A stretch of DNA of 64,000 nucleotides from Cyathus striatus (Eukaryota; Basidiomycota; Agaricomycetes; Agaricales; Nidulariaceae). Location of the stretch: NCBI GenBank assembly GCA_025738555.1, contig JAOVFP010000008.1, forward strand, positions 3,224,001-3,288,000, given 5' to 3'. The position numbers and the translations under genes were made by a program. The notes under the pieces were generated by a model, which worked only from the letters and a program-made list of their open reading frames with translations, was not told the origin of the DNA and searched no databases. Of the stretch, positions 1-11,493 are shown in pieces. Positions within the stretch are counted from its first letter, which is position 1; each line of letters opens with the position of its first letter.

Positions 1-2818
1 TCCAGTCTTCACAGTTCCTAACCCTCACCTTAACACAACAATTACTGTACCAAAAAAGAAACGAGTAAGTGGTTATGATATTCATGTGAACTTAAACTTA
101 TATTTATCTTAGTCACACAATATGGATAACAGCAAGACTGAGGAAGACACTGCTTCTGATGAGAGGCCATCACAATGACAGAAGTCAATAGACAGCTTCT
201 CTAGCTTCATTGACAGTGGGTGTGAAGGAACATCAAGCCAAAATTGTAAAGGAGGGCACCCAGCCCTGACTAGTCTTGATGAACTGACAGTTTGCATTGG
301 CAAAGATAAGGCTGGAAAGAATATCTTTCATTGTGTGGGAACAGGCTGCAGCAAGAATTTCTGTCCCCAGAGCTGCGATCATGTGTACATGCATTCAAAA
401 AACTGCCTGTTCTTAACTGTGAATCAGTGGCAGATGGCTTCATCTCAGAGTGCAAAATCTAGTCCTGGTGCTAAGCTTGAAGCTGTGCTTGTGACATGAG
501 CTACTATGCCCTCCTTTAAAAATGGTCTAGTCAAAAGAAGTACACCTGAATTGAAACCAACATCAGATGAGTATTTTGTTGGGCACCACAGCATCTTTCA
601 TAAACAGCTGGATTTTGCTATTATCTGCTTTATATGTGCTACTGGAAGTTCCTTAAATGTTGTCTCATACAATGAGTGGAAGACCCTGTTTCAAATTACC
701 TGCCCAAGCTATAACCCAGTATCAAAAACCACACTGCGAGACAGTCATATTATGTCTGAGCAAGAATGAGTTAGGGAGATAGAGCTGAATGGGCTTCAAC
801 AGGAAGTTAATCTTAGTTTTTCATTTGATGGTGCTTCAACATGCGCTGGCAAAGTCTACTATACAGTCCATGTAACAACAGCAGATGGTCGTGTTTATCT
901 TGAAGGGCAAGAGTGCACCAGAGAATCACACACAGGTCAATGGATATTCAAATATGTTCTTAGTGTGCATACACTCTAAGCCCCCAACATTTAATCCACT
1001 CATTGTATCATTCAGGTTATAGACAATATAGGACATGAAAGGTTTGCAGAAATTTCATCCAACAGCACAGGCAACACTTGCAGTGCATGAGAACTTCTCT
1101 GCAAGGCTGTTGTGACCATGCTTAATTTTCCTGATCCAGTACACCACATGAACTTATTATGCAAGGATATATGCTGTCATGAATACTTTGATGACAGAGT
1201 GAAGTGCATCTGAGCAACAATAAAGTTCTTCAAGCACTCAAATGTCACAAAAGCAAAACTCAAAGATATCCAGGAGCATGACCATCTAGGTCCTAGCCTT
1301 GAGAGCATAGGCAAAACATGGTTTGCATCACTTATCTGGGCTGCATTTTCAGTCCAGCAATGCTTGCCTGGAATACAAGAGCTGTGTAAAAAAGGTGACA
1401 TAAAGATACAGGTAAGCATACAGTACATAATTTCTGACAACATATAACAGGCATATATTAATATAGGAATATACCAAATATTACCTTGAACCAGCCACAC
1501 TCCAGTTCAAACTCAATTTGATACAGCTGATAGCTGCCAGTGAAGGTATAGCATGTGCAATTGAATGCCTTGAAGCTACTTCAGTGGACCCAGGGGCAGT
1601 GTATCTTTTTTGGCTTGCAGTGATCTGCCAACTGAAGGGACAACTTGAAATATACAAACTTCCAAGTTCCATATGTGCTGCAATTTGTGGTGTAGTGAAT
1701 GAGCATTGGAAGCAATTCTTTGTGAGAGGGCCAAGCAACACTCACCTTTCAGCCTTATATTTAAACCCAGGTGTGTGCCATAATGTTCACATATACACAT
1801 CACTTGACAAAAGTTTGTTAGCTTACATTGAATCATTGCTCTTTAATAGGCCAAATCTACTCACATATAATATCACTCTCCCTGGGAAAGGCAACCCAGA
1901 TGTTCCTGAAGGGATCTGAAGCCCAAAGACATTCAAAGAAGTTGGAACCTACCTATACCTAATTGGTGTCAAGGAGGTTGAACATGGGGTGATACCAGCA
2001 CTTACTAAGTGGAAAGGATGACAACAACAGCTCACTCAGGCATACCAAGCACAGTTTACAGCCTATGTCCACAGTGCATTCCCCTTCACCACACCATTGG
2101 GAGTTGGTCAAGATGCATTGTCATGGTGGCATGCATTTGAAGGAAGGGAGAATGCTGAAATAATGGCAGTAAGTCCACCACACTCAGTACTATAAAAGAA
2201 CTTAAACACACCTTTTAAACAGGCCCTTGCTATCAAACTATTGTCCATAGTACCCCACTCCATGGCAGATGAGCAAACCATCTCTGTTGTAATGATGTTG
2301 AATACAGCCTTGAGATCCTGCATGAAGGTGAACACCATTATGGCAATGGCTCAAATACATGCTCACTATAGGAGGGAAACAAAGGTAAGCTTCACAGTAA
2401 AGTGTAAAGAATGAAGACAACTTACATTAAACATCAAGAACTGCCCAAAAGTAAATCCTTGCCCAATATTAAAGTTCTTTGATGTCAAGCACATCTTGAG
2501 GGAAATCAACAATGAAGACAGATGCCACGATGAAGCCCACATGCAAGACAAGTCAGAAGATGAGTTTGATGGTGAAGAGAGTGTGTCATGGCTGTCTGGA
2601 GAGGCTACAAGTGTGATTCAGCCAGCAGAGGTATTTGTGATGAATAATGAAGAGGATGAGCTGAACTTGCACTCCAGGGAGGTTGAAGATCTTCTCTTGG
2701 ACAAGCCACCAAAAGTAGAGGAGGCTGAGATGGTAGAGTTAGTGGAGAAGGGTGAAACCACAACAGACAATGACATTGAGGAAGACAGTGGATCATATGG
2801 CCTTGGTGCTTGGGTGTA
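1..2818 (+). pseudogene. hAT-family transposase pseudogene, 5' end outside window
   Basis: Decayed transposase of the hAT (RNase H-like) type. After an intron ending near 111, one reading frame runs from about 112 to 970. It continues after further GT-AG introns through a block containing DNIGHERFAEI, a central block at about 1500-1770, and a C-terminal block at about 2100-2390 with WWHAFEGRENAE and LLSIVPHSMADEQTIS, which resembles the hAT dimerisation region. An acidic tail ends at about 2818. The in-frame stops I can place (176, 497, 767, 1088, 1211, 1917 and 2019) are all TGA, each explained by one CGA-to-TGA change, and CpG is rare throughout. No terminal inverted repeat was identified. 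Family assignment rests on motif resemblance; pseudogene status is clear. Confidence 0.75.
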
Positions 2819-3235
2819 ACTTGTGACATTGGCAATCACATGCTTAAGTAATTTACTATGTAATTTACAATTGTTACATCTCACCAAAAAAAAATTAGGT
2901 AATTTACCTGTTTGTTACACTGCCTGAGGTTTGTTCCCCAACCCTAGTCCACAACTGCCCATGCCCACTTCTCTTTGGCTATATGAAATCAAAAGTTCAC
3001 ATAAACACCCTAGCACTAGACAAGAACTCATAACAAACCTACCAATGCATCATGTACAACTGCAACATACCGATCCAAGGTAATATTCATTCCTCCAATC
3101 CATGCCCAGTGTGAAGCTCACAAACTCTTGCAGATAGTTGGCACATACAGAAGATTCAAATATTCACTCTTCACTCAAGCACATTGCAATGCTATATACA
3201 TTTCATGTATTACTGAAAGCTGACAGCTAGCACAC
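2819..3235. other. CpG-poor spacer, no gene seen
   Basis: AT-rich sequence between the hAT remnant and the interrupted minus-strand remnant. No ORF, RNA gene or repeat end recognised. Confidence 0.5.
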
Positions 3236-4621
3236 TCATGCTCCATGCTCCCCAGAACATGACGAAAATGAACAAAACAATTTGGGAGATCGTTTTAGGA
3301 GCTCAATGGTACATTCTCTTGCCCATTTGTCATCCCTGTCATCTTTCCGTACCTGCTGAAGTTGGTCATGAATAATAATCTCCATGTACGATCCTGCCTC
3401 CACATTGACAACACACATGATTAGTACATGATAGACCATTCCTTCAGGGTGGAAAATGAAGAAGGCCATGGTTACGGTGAGTTGATTGTCATACATACTA
3501 TTTGTCACGACTGTGCCTCTAGCCTGACTTGGCAACAGAGTATGAGAGGGTGACTGCAGAGAAATGAGGGGTGAGTATGAGATGGAAGTGGAGAACAAGA
3601 ATTCAGGGGGTAGGACTTTGGCTTCAGCTTATGTGCTGCACCCCTGGGATTCCTGGTCCTGGATTTCAGAGTAAGGGCAAGCCCTTCAGAGAAGACAAAA
3701 GACAAGAAGACAAGAGGTATAACTCAAGTCAGACTGAAGGGTGAGGACATAGTTCAATACAAAACTAAAGACTAAGTACAAATTAAGTACTACTTAAATA
3801 CTAGAGACTCAGAGTAAGTAAAGGCCAGCAGAGAAGTATGGTCAGGGTAGGCGTATGTAGAATGAATACTATAACTAATTAAACATAATAAAACGCATTG
3901 GAGAAGTGAGTGCATATGGTGGTGTAAAGTGAAACTGATAGTGGCGCACTTAAGAATGATAAGTGACTCACTATGAGATGTATACTACAATATTGAGGGG
4001 ATAGCTCAGTAGGGCAGAAGAAAGGAAATGAAAGTAATCTATGTACAGTAAGCAATAAGTAATACTAAGAACATAATCAAAGTCCAGAGTAAACATAGGT
4101 GAAGGTGGAGTAAGAGCATAGGAGTCCAGAGGTAGGTGATATGGGATATGACACTATTACTATCCTGCTCTTAACCCTTCATGTACACACTTTAAATTGT
4201 AGATACCTCTGTTGGTTCTGCATACCACTACTAGTGCTTTCCCGCTCTGTATTTGGAAGGAGATGCTGCCAAAGCAGACCAATATGCTGCAGGTAGAGCC
4301 TTTGAAGTAGAGACATATCCTTCACTATAGCACATAATGCCAGTAAAGGTGAAGGTGGTGGTTTTGTCATCAAGAACCTCAATATGAGTATGCAGGCCAC
4401 ATAAGGGTGAGCAAACCATTCCATTATTAAGTGTTCTTTCTAAGTCTCAAAGCATAGTTGTACATTGTACTAGTGATACACCCACTCGAGCACTCCACCC
4501 TTGCTGCTGTACTAATGTACCTCATCCAATGATCATATATGCTGGATGTCTTGGAAGGGTGAGATTGCATTATCCCAAGTGCCAAATGTCCCATCATGTT
4601 CCCCTCATCACCACACAACAT
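3236..4621 (-). pseudogene. Remnant of an unknown gene interrupted by a solo LTR
   Basis: On the minus strand, peptide-like blocks lie on both sides of the solo LTR at 3503-4153. The block at 3236-3502 reads FHPEGMVYHVLIMCVVN and then a charged stretch containing KDDRDDKWARE. The blocks at 4231-4419 and 4427-4621 include CGLHTHIEVLDD and IYDHWMRYISTAAR. They look like true coding sequence rather than chance ORFs, but I do not recognise the family. The LTR went in next to a possible intron, so the two sides may be one gene. CpG is low, as in the neighbouring transposase, so this could be part of the same transposon cluster rather than a host gene. Confidence 0.4.
3503..4153. mobile_element. 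Solo LTR (651 bp) with CTATT target duplication
   Basis: Starts TGTCACGACTGTG, ends GGGATATGACA (TG...CA), and is flanked by the 5-bp direct repeat CTATT at 3498-3502 and 4154-4158. A second copy of the same LTR lies inverted at 23528-24736. No internal retrotransposon sequence remains, as expected after LTR-LTR recombination. Confidence 0.9.
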
Positions 4622-6064
4622 TTACATGTCTCTAAATACAGTCTGATCCATTACTCAGAACCATGCTACTTATCTTTGTGATGCATATCTCATAATTGAT
4701 ATCCTTGTATTGTTGTTGATTGCATGTACCTTGTGTGCACTCATTGGCAGTGTCCTATCTCCAACTTGTATTAATTCACCTTTTTAATACCCATATCTAC
4801 ATGCAAGAATGTACGATAAAGCCTGCATAGTCATTTCACTGTCTGTTGCAGACATAATGTATTGATGGCATGTTCTATCCATATACTTCTGAGTGCTTGT
4901 TTGACTAGGTGTGGTTTACTATGACTGTGGGCTGTTCCAGCTGCAGGTTCCATTTTTGCAGTTAGTCATTAGAGGGTGAGAGCTATTACCATGCTATATT
5001 CAGAGCACTGGGATAAGACTGTGTCACAAGCGTCCATGATGCATATTTCAGAGCACTGACTGGAATAAGATCATGTCAACTACGTGGACGATCTATTAAT
5101 GTCACTAATCATAGTACACTCTCAGGATTATCATTGTGTACAAATTGTAAATATAGACTCAACTGAGTTGGTGCATGGTTTCGTAAGTAACGTTCCATGC
5201 TGAATGTTATGATATGGCACTGATACACTCTTTCATACTCACGTCCCTCTTCATTTATCTTACGGATATGTAAGAGTCGGACTGCAACAGCACATAGACG
5301 AAATCACATAGTATATTGTACGATCAAGCAATTGGGTGATTACTCAAGGATTTTGCTTACCACAGAACTGCTAAGCCTTGAAAAAGCATGCAGTTCTGGA
5401 ACACCATACACCAGTCCGCCAATCACCACCTCATTTGCAGGTGGATTCATTCATATTGTTTCTGTCCCTACAGCCCTACACTTTGGCAAGCCTATTGATC
5501 CACAGAAGAACCCAAGCTCGATTAGATGCATAATCATAGGGGAGGATTAAGTTATGCATTGATGTTGCAGGTGTCGTAGGGAATAGTTGGTTGTGATTGA
5601 AGTGGTATGCTGAATGTGGTGCACTCAAGAGTCTGTCGAGTGTAAGTATGAAGGGTCTCCTGTTCATGTGGGTAATGTATTGATATTTCATTATTGACAT
5701 CAATCTGCAACCCACAGTTGAACTTGAAGCATAGTCTTGATTGAAATGCAATCAATATGTAATCTTCTGAGCTATAGGAACCACATTATTCTAGAACTCA
5801 CAACAAACCAAAGTCTGGAAGATGATATAAAATAAAGTGGATCTGACCATGAAGAGAACTTGCAAATAATCAATTCAGAGAGAGAGGAGGAGACAGTAGG
5901 TGTAGGACAACAGACCAGTCACACATGTTGATTACAATGAGAGAACATTATGGTAACTGATCACAAAAGTCCTAAAAAGGCATGAGCCAATCAGAAGCCC
6001 TGAAAATGAGATCCCGAACGCAATTCACAAATTGTCTTATTAGGAAATCCAAACCTCCCCAAAA

Positions 6065-6088
6065 CCCACTACCTTAAAAGGTAGTGGG
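6065..6088. repeat. 24-bp palindrome, candidate right end of a mobile element
   Basis: Perfect palindrome built on CCCACTACCTT/AAGGTAGTGGG. Near-copies occur at 13503-13527 and 25394-25418. The 60-80 bases before it also match those before the copy at 25394 (GAGATCCC, CAAATTG and CCCCAAAACCCAC blocks). Confidence 0.7.
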
Positions 6089-6464
6089 AATTAACTGTAT
6101 GTAATTGATAAATCAATAAGCATTCAAAAATAATGAATTGAAAAGATAGTGTGCGACATTTTAACTTTTCTACTCGACCATTCGTGAACCAAACCGTACC
6201 CAAGTGGCAAGCCCCCACACCACAGCGGAGAAAATAAAGTGCTCCGAAAGATTTATTGAAGCAACATTATTACAGATAATTATACAGTAAAACACATGTT
6301 AGTCACGTACCACCATAGACGAGGGTCCATCTGACTCTCCTCAGCCGTCGATTCTGCGATGGTGGGTCCAGTAACCTCTGCCGCTAGCGTAAGAGGTGAA
6401 ACTAAAACCAAGAAGATATGTAAGTATTGTGTCGATATCCAAAGAAACGAAGGAGGAAAGGGAT

Positions 6465-6762
6465 AGTATCAGCGTCTAATTAAAGTCGTCTTACATCCTT
6501 TGGATGCTCCGCAGTTTATATGACAAAAGTTTTTAATCGTGTACAGCACCCATGTATATTACGATCATTCCTGTAGGTAAGTTGCCCACCTTCGAACAGG
6601 TTTGATACTTCTCATAAAGGATCACGGTTCTGCTATCAAAGCCTAATAATGTCGTCAGTAATGATTTCTAGATAGCAGAGAAAAAAGATGTATCAGTGTC
6701 TAATTAATAAGTCGTCTCTTGTCCTATGGACATTCCGCCATTTATTGACATAGTTTTAATCA
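6465..6762 (+). repeat. Pair of imperfect direct repeats, about 75 bp each
   Basis: Copies at about 6465-6540 and 6690-6762 share TATCAG(C/T)GTCTAATTAA, AAGTCGTCT and TTTTAAT blocks. The unit does not match any other element seen in the window. Confidence 0.6.
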
Positions 6763-7729
6763 TTTAAAATTACATCTAGCGTTGTGCTCACTTTTAGAAT
6801 TGAATACCCTTCTGCAGCTACTATATGATGGCTAATGAGGCCACCACTGACATTCAAAGACCAGGAACACGAGATGGCGGAGGACAAGTTCAGTTCTTCA
6901 ACAGCTCCGTGGACTTAGTAAATACTCATGCTCAAGCTATTGAGTAGTGCTTTCGAACGACCAACATGAACTTTGAAAGGGATGATGTCGACATCGACAG
7001 AAAGTGGGTGGAAGCAAGAAAGAAAATAAATCGTGCGATTGGATTGCCCCTTTATTTGAGGAGCGGAACGGGTGACTATGATCGAGTTTGTAATCGAGGC
7101 TCAAACGAGTAATTTCATCATCGGACGCGCGCTCGTCGGACAGCCTCAGCCTCGTCCGGCGCTACCAAGTCGCTTAACTACATATTTAGGCAACGCTAAC
7201 GGTTTGAATACAGATTTTCGAGTTTATAGTTATGTCGATTCTCTGTGCTAGTTTTTAATAGTATTGAAGAACGAAAATATTGTAGTGGCAACAAAGAAGG
7301 ACTCTCAGATGTTGCGTAATCGACGATGATCGATGACCGTTCAAGTTGGACTCCGAGCCAAATCCCAACGCCGAGCTGTTGTTTAGCATACTCTACTTAC
7401 TCCAAAAGTTAAATCAAAATTTGTAGGTTATGATAGTTTATTATACTCAGGTTGTAGCCTCAGAAGCAGTAAGCTCACATAATGTAAAAGACAAGAGACT
7501 GTAGGATCTTGTCTATAGTACCTACTAAAAATCGGTTGTCTCTACTCAAATTCAGATCTCCGAACAAGTAGACCAATTTTACGTTATTAGTATTAGATGT
7601 CTCTAGCCTACAATTGGTTAGATGAAAGGCATACTCATTATACTACTTACGGCCCAGTTCAGCTTGTTGACCAATTGTTGACAATATGTTGAAGTCCCAA
7701 ATATTTGGATTCGATAACGTGACATTTCA

Positions 7730-9718
7730 GTGCCCTTTGTTCTTTTTGTTCTTTGTTTACAACGTTTACATCGTGGCCCAGTGGCTCAGCGACCTCATTT
7801 TGCACGACCATACAAGGGCATAGAACTCTCAACAAACCGTTCTCCGATGCACAGCCTTGCTCCCGAGATCATCTCAATCATCTTCGATGAAGCATGTGAA
7901 GATTACCGAGAATCCATTCGAGAGTCCATGAAGTACCACCAAGAACGTAATCCGACTAGATACGATAACAGGCATCTCAGAATCAAGCCCCCAGTATCCC
8001 CCATCACTTTCAGACAAGTCTGTCGAAGATGGAAAGAAATTGCCGATTCTACACAGATATTATGGGATACTATTCAACTGGAGCCTAATTGGTCTTGGAT
8101 GGTAACTCGTACTATGTCTAAAGAAGACCGCCTACAGGCATACCTTGATGCATCCAAGCTACTAGAAAAGTGGCTTGACCGAGCAGGAATTGTACCACTG
8201 ACCATCCAAATTTCCGGTTTCTTTTGCGAGTGCACTAAATCCAGGCCAGGCGACGGCTCGATCTTGGAACAAGTTTTCGCGCATTCCAAACAATGGAAGA
8301 GGCTGGATATGTACTTTCCCGAAGAAGATCGTATGGCATTTACGAGGCTACAGGAAGTTTTATGCCAGCATCTTCCTCTATTGGAAACATTTGTCCTTCA
8401 TCCGCATTACGGCCTTACAACAATGAGTCACCCAGTCACGATTCTTGATGCCCCGAACCTGGCAGTGACGTCGCTATTTCGTACGGTCAATCTTTATTCT
8501 CCACCCACTGGAAACCTTACCACATTGAATATCTCATCATTGGACTATGATGATATCATGGACTATTTTTTCAGTGAAGAGAATTTGCAGACGTGCACCA
8601 TTGTTTTAGAAACGAAGAAGAATTTGTTGAACCCTCCTTTCATTCCCCAACCTCCCATTAAACTCCTTTCTCTTCGGGAGTTTAATTTCTACACCTGTCC
8701 TGATGACCCTGGCTTAGATGCAACCATTCTTCCGGACATTTTAGAATCTCTGTCAGCACCATCATTGCGGAAGCTTACTCTTTCGGGATGGAACGACGAT
8801 ACCACAACCGGATCACTGTTGAAGGACACCATAGCCTTTCTTGAGCGTTCATCACTCCCACCACTCAGCTCATTGAATATCTCAGTAGATGAGGTGGCTG
8901 AAGACGAACTATTGGACTTGTTACGCATTGTCCCAGCTCTAACTCATCTTGAGCTTAACAGTTCATGTGGGTTCGTACCCTCTGAAAGAGCACACCATGA
9001 CCGGTCCATCAAGCATGATTGTTTAACTTACTTGAAGATAACTCATCGGGACGATAGGTTTACTAGGGATAGGGTTGAAAGCCTGTCTTTACACGTCATG
9101 ACATGCCTATCGCTTCCCAAATTGCAGGAACTTGATGTGTCGTTACAAGATCTCAGTTCTTATCCTACAGATTTCCTTGATTTGCTGCACGACTTCAGGC
9201 CAACCCTTCTGACCTCACGTTCTTATTCGGGATTACGTGTCTTGACGATAAGAATCTCAAACGCTACACTCACGGAGAGTTTTCTGGCCTTCCTGAAAAA
9301 TTTGCCCGATTTGGAATGCCTACATGTTATGATTGATTCTCATTATGTACCATTCGATGCGAACGAGAGGGAGAAAGAATACGCACGACAATCAACTTTG
9401 GGCATTTCGTTTATGGCTATGCTGTTACCTCCATTTTCAGATCCGAATTCGGTTAACAGATCTGGGGAGGAGCACGTTGTTCACCTTCCAAAATTAACTG
9501 AGCTGACTTACGAAGGAGCATTCAGTACAGCTGGAGCCAAGGAAGTACTGATTGATGCCCTAGAATATCGATGGAAAGAGGACAAGCGGTGCAACACAGA
9601 GAGATTGATGTCAGCTCGTATTTTTGGCCATGGCTGTGGAAAATTATTAGAGGAGAGTGATATATCAAGGCGTATTAAAGCTTTAATATCTCAAGGAATG
9701 GATTTGATGCTAGCATAA
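7730..9718 (+). CDS. F-box protein
   Basis: Uninterrupted 662-codon gene. Residues about 40-110 form an F-box-like region: MHSLAPEIISIIFDEACE, then PITFRQVCRRWKEIADST and LWDTIQLEP. The rest is a leucine-rich, solenoid-like C-terminal region typical of the expanded F-box families of Agaricomycetes. F-box proteins are substrate receptors of SCF ubiquitin ligases through Skp1; the substrate cannot be read from sequence. The second in-frame ATG at 7847 (residue 40) begins exactly at the F-box and is a good alternative start, because residues 1-39 look unlike the family. CpG content is normal, in contrast to the transposon region to the left. No introns needed. Confidence 0.85.
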   Translation: MPFVLFVLCLQRLHRGPVAQRPHFARPYKGIELSTNRSPMHSLAPEIISIIFDEACEDYRESIRESMKYHQERNPTRYDNRHLRIKPPVSPITFRQVCRRWKEIADSTQILWDTIQLEPNWSWMVTRTMSKEDRLQAYLDASKLLEKWLDRAGIVPLTIQISGFFCECTKSRPGDGSILEQVFAHSKQWKRLDMYFPEEDRMAFTRLQEVLCQHLPLLETFVLHPHYGLTTMSHPVTILDAPNLAVTSLFRTVNLYSPPTGNLTTLNISSLDYDDIMDYFFSEENLQTCTIVLETKKNLLNPPFIPQPPIKLLSLREFNFYTCPDDPGLDATILPDILESLSAPSLRKLTLSGWNDDTTTGSLLKDTIAFLERSSLPPLSSLNISVDEVAEDELLDLLRIVPALTHLELNSSCGFVPSERAHHDRSIKHDCLTYLKITHRDDRFTRDRVESLSLHVMTCLSLPKLQELDVSLQDLSSYPTDFLDLLHDFRPTLLTSRSYSGLRVLTIRISNATLTESFLAFLKNLPDLECLHVMIDSHYVPFDANEREKEYARQSTLGISFMAMLLPPFSDPNSVNRSGEEHVVHLPKLTELTYEGAFSTAGAKEVLIDALEYRWKEDKRCNTERLMSARIFGHGCGKLLEESDISRRIKALISQGMDLMLA

Positions 9719-9829
9719 TTGTACCGTACGTGCTTAGTTCACTTAGTACTTACGGCGGGTATGAAGCACATTATTATGACTTTGATTAAAACTACCATTT
9801 AAACATTTGGTGGTACCGAGACAATCTGC

Positions 9830-11342
9830 TCAAGCTCGATTCGGAACATAGTCTGTCGTGTCTAGACACCTCCTGAAGGTCTCAACCGATATGCACGAAA
9901 CGAGTGTACTTTTAAATATAATATCATGCGATGAAAGTCCTACTTGTAACTCATTTTTGAGTCGAGTGCTTTCTTCAAGGAGTTGTTTCATCCTAGATTT
10001 ACTGCTGCGTGCATTAGAGACGGTTTCCCGCTTTATCATTCGTATATGCTTCTCGACTATTGGAGCAGCATAATAGAGAGACCCATCATACATCGTTTGT
10101 AGAGTAGTCCGCCATTGCAGGTCGTTAAAATGACTGCATTTACCATATTTTTCGCTGACCGTGTTCATGGTTAACAAGTATCCGTTACGATACTGCAAAA
10201 GGCGATAATAAAATGCTGCCGAAACTTCCTCCATATCATAAACATATAGAGACTGGCGGAGTGAACAATATAGTGTCTGAACGTGCCACTTTCATGGCGT
10301 CTTCTACGCAGTTTGCTTTCACAAATGTAAAATAAATGCTGAGCGCATCCGCAGGAGTGGATATATTTAGCATTGTTTTCAACTTGTCTATGACCTTTTC
10401 CATCTGATACTTGACTGCCGCAGAGAGCGCGATGCATATATCTTGCATGGTAAGTCTGGAGTCTACAACCATAGAGGGATAACAACCTTGAAGCAAGATT
10501 GATATTGTGCGGCTAGTTTCCGGCAGAGATAAAACATTTTTTCCCTTGGTATCGATCTTTACGTTCTTGAACATGATAGTCGGAGACGCAAGCTCAAGGA
10601 TAAATGCATGTACCTTGAATTTAAGACCATCAGACGAAACTATTGTTAAGTCTGAATTTTCGAAGTCGAATGAATAATTTAAAACAGAGGAACTAGAGAT
10701 GCCCTTAGCATTCACATTGGGTGCGTCAAAAGACATCATAACGCCAATCCGCACAAATTGCGTAAGGCGGTAGAAATCTCCAGCTGATATTTTTTCCATA
10801 TCTTTAATATAGCTGCCACCAACAATGGTTTTTTCCCATTGACGCACATCTATTCCGAAGGGGTCACTGTCGTCAGATCCTGGTGCTATTTCTCGCCACC
10901 TCTGAGCAGCCAATAATGCTTCTTCTAAGGACAGTTGGCATGCAACGGTGTAAACCTTACGTGGTTTATCTTTAACAAATAAGCGAAGAGTTCTTTTCAG
11001 CATCTCTGATGCCACCAATATGTCATATTTCAACGCAGCCTTCAAGACCATCTGAAGCAACGTTAGATCCGTTATTGATGGGTCGATAACCGGATAACAA
11101 ATTCGTAGGAGCGGGTCTATCACCTCGCTGTTTTCAGAAACATCGACGACCGGATTTGATATGTCGTCGGAGACTTGCTGAGGAAGGGAGAAGATAGTCT
11201 CGAATAAAGGTGATGCTGCCGAAAGGATCACTCGGTAAACGTAAAAATCCACCTTATCCGAGGTGCGAAGAGTGATGTCGGACTTTTTTGGATTGTCGAA
11301 CGGATGAGAGGCCTGCATTTTGGTATAATTTTTGGATGACAT
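9830..11342 (-). CDS. Protein with two BTB/POZ domains, one frame break
   Basis: Two tandem BTB units. Unit 1 begins at about residue 20 (SDITLRTSDKVDFYVYRVILSAASPLFETIF), unit 2 at about residue 225 (SDLTIVSSDGLKFKVHAFILELASP). Each is followed by a similar helical segment (VYTVACQLSLEEALLAAQRW and IYFTFVKANCVEDAMKVA) and a short motif (DMEKISAGDFYRL and DMEEVSAAFYYRL). The frame stops at 10236 just before the second short motif and resumes one base out of register, so one indel near 10245 separates residues 1-368 from a 134-residue tail. No intron of usual size fits the gap. BTB proteins often bridge substrates to Cul3 ligases. This is a recent pseudogene, an assembly error, or a gene now ending at residue 368. 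Confidence 0.75.
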
Positions 11343-11493
11343 TGTCAGATATGGATATGGTTGATCTGATGATCACCTTGCTTGACAAGGTATCCCTCCG
11401 GGTCATAATTGGTTTCACTTTTCGACTTGCACGTGGTCTCACGTGATTCACGATCGTTCGTTTCGTAAAGTAACTTAGTAAGATCGTATAAAT

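Larger units (their letters stand above)
4622..7729. other. 3.1 kb without a convincing gene
   Basis: AT-rich, short ORFs only. Up to about 6090 it has the low-CpG character of the left-hand transposon block and ends with the palindrome at 6065-6088. Beyond that I see the direct repeat at 6465/6690 and a short peptide-like stretch near 6960-7110 (FERDDVDIDRKWVEARKK), which I cannot assign. Confidence 0.5.

Noticed and set aside
10171..10485. 104-codon minus-strand ORF overlapping the BTB gene
   Set aside because: Out-of-frame shadow of BTB unit 2; the real frame shows the family motifs.
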